DNA from: a virus | Virus record (IMG/VR): IMGVR_UViG_3300024262_000246 | Location: 1 to 23,681 of that record | Length of the DNA stretch: 23,681 nt | Reading direction: 5' to 3' (one strand) | Shown: one piece after another, positions 22,247-23,681 of the stretch | Layout of the letters: every line of letters starts with the position of its first letter | Numbering within the stretch: the first letter of the stretch is position 1 | Notes under the pieces: generated by a model | Database searches by the model: none | The model's input: the letters and a program-made list of their open reading frames with translations, nothing else | What the model was told of the DNA's origin: nothing | Made by a program: the position numbers and the translations under genes

Positions 22247-22723
22247 ATGACAATAACAAATGGACAAGTAGCAGATGCCGACGAAGTGTTACAGATTACA
22301 AAAATTGAGGAGATTTATTCAGGTGCTGGGTTTGACTGTACTCTCGGGGTTACTGGGTCTTATGAAATGACTGCAATATCTGCAACAAAATTAGTGAACG
22401 CAAGTTATATTAATATTTCTATAACTGGACATGCTAGTGCAGGTTATGGTGGAACACCGGGTGGAGCAACAGTTCAAGTAAAAGCACAAATAAAAGAAAC
22501 TGGCGGTGCTTATGGTGATGTTGTGGCATATAAAACAATGGCCTACAGTGGTGTTGGTGGAGAAAGTAATCAAAGTTCTCAAACATATAATATAATAGCC
22601 ACAGTGACTGCTGGAATGAAAACTAATGGATGTCAAGTTAAAGTTTTTAGTACAGGCAGTGGCGGTGCAGGAAGTACAGCATCCTTTACAAATATTCAAA
22701 CATTTTTGGAGGTTAAACCATAA
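22247..22723 (+). CDS. receptor-binding/fibre-type protein A, 158 aa
   Basis: A beta-rich 158-aa protein. The core runs IYSGAGFDCTLGVTGSYEMT, AISATKLVNASYINISITGH, VQVKAQIKETGGAYGDV, VTAGMKTNGCQVKVFSTGSG, FTNIQTFLEVKP. It is clearly homologous to the next gene product over almost its whole length. Such beta domains are typical of tail-tip fibres that bind cell-surface polymers. The N-terminal NGQVADADEVLQITK resembles the attachment segments of short fibres. There is one base between the previous stop and its ATG, and its stop shares a base with the next ATG (TAATG). The glycan or protein target is unknown. Confidence 0.72.
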   Translation: MTITNGQVADADEVLQITKIEEIYSGAGFDCTLGVTGSYEMTAISATKLVNASYINISITGHASAGYGGTPGGATVQVKAQIKETGGAYGDVVAYKTMAYSGVGGESNQSSQTYNIIATVTAGMKTNGCQVKVFSTGSGGAGSTASFTNIQTFLEVKP

Positions 22724-23256
22724 TGGCAGTTGAAGGTGAATTCCCAAAAGTAGATGGAGATGTTTTATATGCAAGCGAAATTAATAGTTTTAAACGAAGT
22801 ATAAATCAAATTTATACCGCTACTGGTTTTGATAGTGCTATTGGACCAAGTGCAGCAGCAGGAAATGACGAATCAAGTGTAGAATTAACTGCAATAACTG
22901 CAGCAGACCTTGTTGGAAAATTATACTTAAAAATATCTGTTTTAGGAAGTACTTCAATGAGTGCAGTCGGTAGCCAGACAGGTGTAATTGAATTAAAAAT
23001 TCAAGTTAAAGAAACAGGTGGTGCTTATGGAGATGTTCTAGCATATATTGATATAAATAGTAAAGATGTTGCAGGTGGACAGGTGGAGCAAAAGGCAATG
23101 GCTAGTCATTTAACATATCTTCATACACTAACAGCGGGACAATTAACTAATGGGGTTCAAGTTAAGATGTTTAGTAAATCTACAATCTCAAATAATAGTG
23201 CAAGTGATTGGGCACGTTTTACAAATGTTCAAACAGTAATTGAATTAATTAATTAA
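22723..23256 (+). CDS. receptor-binding/fibre-type protein B, 177 aa
   Basis: A paralogue of the previous protein. IYTATGFDSAIGP, SSVELTAITAADLVGKLYLK, IELKIQVKETGGAYGDVLAY, LTAGQLTNGVQVKMFSK and FTNVQTVIELIN align in order with the same blocks of protein A, with a 15-residue longer loop region. The N-terminus (GEFPKVDGDVLYASEINSFK) is the kind of segment that starts fibre proteins after an attachment helix. The tandem pair suggests duplication followed by divergence, allowing hetero-oligomers or two receptors. The function is inferred from neighbours. Confidence 0.72.
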   Translation: MAVEGEFPKVDGDVLYASEINSFKRSINQIYTATGFDSAIGPSAAAGNDESSVELTAITAADLVGKLYLKISVLGSTSMSAVGSQTGVIELKIQVKETGGAYGDVLAYIDINSKDVAGGQVEQKAMASHLTYLHTLTAGQLTNGVQVKMFSKSTISNNSASDWARFTNVQTVIELIN

Positions 23257-23257
23257 A

Positions 23258-23593
23258 ATGAACTATATAAAATCAGAATTTTTAAAACTTGCACCAATTT
23301 GTTTATTTTTAATCGTATCTTTTAATTATAAAATAGGATTAATATTATCAGGATTATTTTTATTAGCAGAACATATGTACTCGTATGGAAGATGGGATAT
23401 TAAGGATATTCTTGGACATGAGAATTTAGGAATAGTTCTTTTATTAATAGGTTTATATCTAAACAATAATTATCACGGAATGATTTATTCATTAATCATA
23501 TATTTAGCTTTTTCAAATTATAAATGGACAAGTAAATTAACACCTTTACAATATGCTAAAAGCAAGATTATAAATGGTTTTAAAAACAAATAA
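23258..23593 (+). CDS. small multi-spanning membrane protein, 111 aa
   Basis: Four hydrophobic segments can be seen: LAPICLFLIVSF, IGLILSGLFLLAEHM, LGIVLLLIGLYL and GMIYSLIIYLAF, separated by short polar turns including YSYGRWDIKDILGHEN, with a basic C-terminal tail. Size and location after the fibre genes would allow a holin or another envelope protein, but no diagnostic motif is present, so I leave the function open. The last codons of this gene are also the TGGTTTTAAAAAC promoter of the next gene. It starts one base after the previous stop and has no clear SD. Confidence 0.7.
   Translation: MNYIKSEFLKLAPICLFLIVSFNYKIGLILSGLFLLAEHMYSYGRWDIKDILGHENLGIVLLLIGLYLNNNYHGMIYSLIIYLAFSNYKWTSKLTPLQYAKSKIINGFKNK
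23575..23587 (+). promoter_or_regulatory. TGGTTTTAAAAAC promoter inside the 3' end of the membrane protein gene
   Basis: The same motif family as before the portal, protease, tail and fibre modules, here inside the final codons of the upstream gene, about 70 nt before the next ATG. The leader is predicted to be roughly 40-45 nt. Confidence 0.5.
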
Positions 23594-23608
23594 ATTTAAT
23601 AATATAAC

Positions 23609-23632
23609 ATAGGAGACAGCATAGACTCCTAT
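23609..23632 (+). other. leader hairpin ATAGGAG ... CTCCTAT
   Basis: A perfect 7-bp stem with a 10-nt loop lies near the predicted transcript start. The left arm contains an SD-like AGGAG and the right arm continues into CTCCTATCACC, which resembles the 16S rRNA 3' end. It may hide or expose a ribosome-binding site. Confidence 0.45.
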
Positions 23633-23651
23633 CACCGTAAAAAAAACTAAA

Positions 23652-23681
23652 ATGGCACAGAGAAAAAACGTAAACGACAGA
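23652..23681 (+). CDS. start of a further gene, partial at right edge
   Basis: Ten codons are visible, MAQRKNVNDR, and the frame remains open to the window end. It has its own promoter and a hairpin-containing leader, so it probably begins another transcription unit. Nothing about its function can be read from ten codons. Confidence 0.5.
   Translation, partial: MAQRKNVNDR

Overview
The window is a low-GC stretch of the genome of a head-tailed double-stranded DNA virus (Caudoviricetes type) with a siphovirus-like layout. It carries a complete packaging, head, neck and tail block, a replication gene and a set of very small genes. Several signs point to an archaeal rather than bacterial host. 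Operon starts carry TATA-like boxes (TTTATAAA, GGTTTTAAAA or GTATATAAA) and no recognisable -35/-10 pairs. At four of these starts the ATG lies only 25-26 nt from the box centre, which fits leaderless mRNAs. Transcription stops appear as plain T-runs, the primase is of the prim-pol/CHC2/SF3 type, and AGA and ATA codons are frequent. A methanogen or another AT-rich archaeon is plausible, but no gene fixes the host and this remains inference.

Layout. Positions 1-3437 are on the minus strand. From the divergent centre outwards they hold a prim-pol/zinc-finger/superfamily-3 helicase gene, a metallophosphoesterase, and then three tiny overlapping genes: a possible ribbon-helix-helix protein of 43 aa, a 39-aa protein, and a Cys-every-third-residue protein that runs off the left edge. 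Positions 3438-3773 are a divergent intergenic region rich in direct and inverted repeats, which may be an origin or operator region. From 3774 to the right edge everything is on the plus strand, in late-gene order. Packaging and head come first: small terminase, a GC-rich stem-loop, large terminase, a zinc-ribbon protein, a coiled-coil protein, portal, a MuF-type head protein fused to a zincin metallopeptidase, a 73-aa protein, a prohead protease with a nested scaffold, the major capsid protein, a T-rich terminator, and two small decoration-like proteins. Neck and tail follow: several small proteins, head-tail adaptor, acidic repeat protein, head-closure protein, gp10-like protein, tail terminator, a 42-aa basic protein, a duplicated-fold tail tube protein, a second T-rich terminator, the G/GT chaperone pair with a -1 frameshift, a short tape measure, a Dit-like protein and a hub protein. 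The right end has three fibre-type proteins (two of them paralogues), a membrane protein, and the first ten codons of another gene.

How it works together. The protease/scaffold, portal, MuF protein and capsid protein build the procapsid, the terminase fills it, and the adaptor/closure genes join it to a roughly 50-nm-class tail. Translation is tightly coupled: ATGA and TAATG overlaps are common, and Shine-Dalgarno (SD) sequences sit inside the 3' ends of upstream genes, so that several proteins end in GGKK or EKAQ. Repeated TGGTTTTA promoters reset transcription in front of the portal, protease, tail-terminator and fibre modules and the last gene. No integrase, lysis gene, tRNA or CRISPR array was seen.
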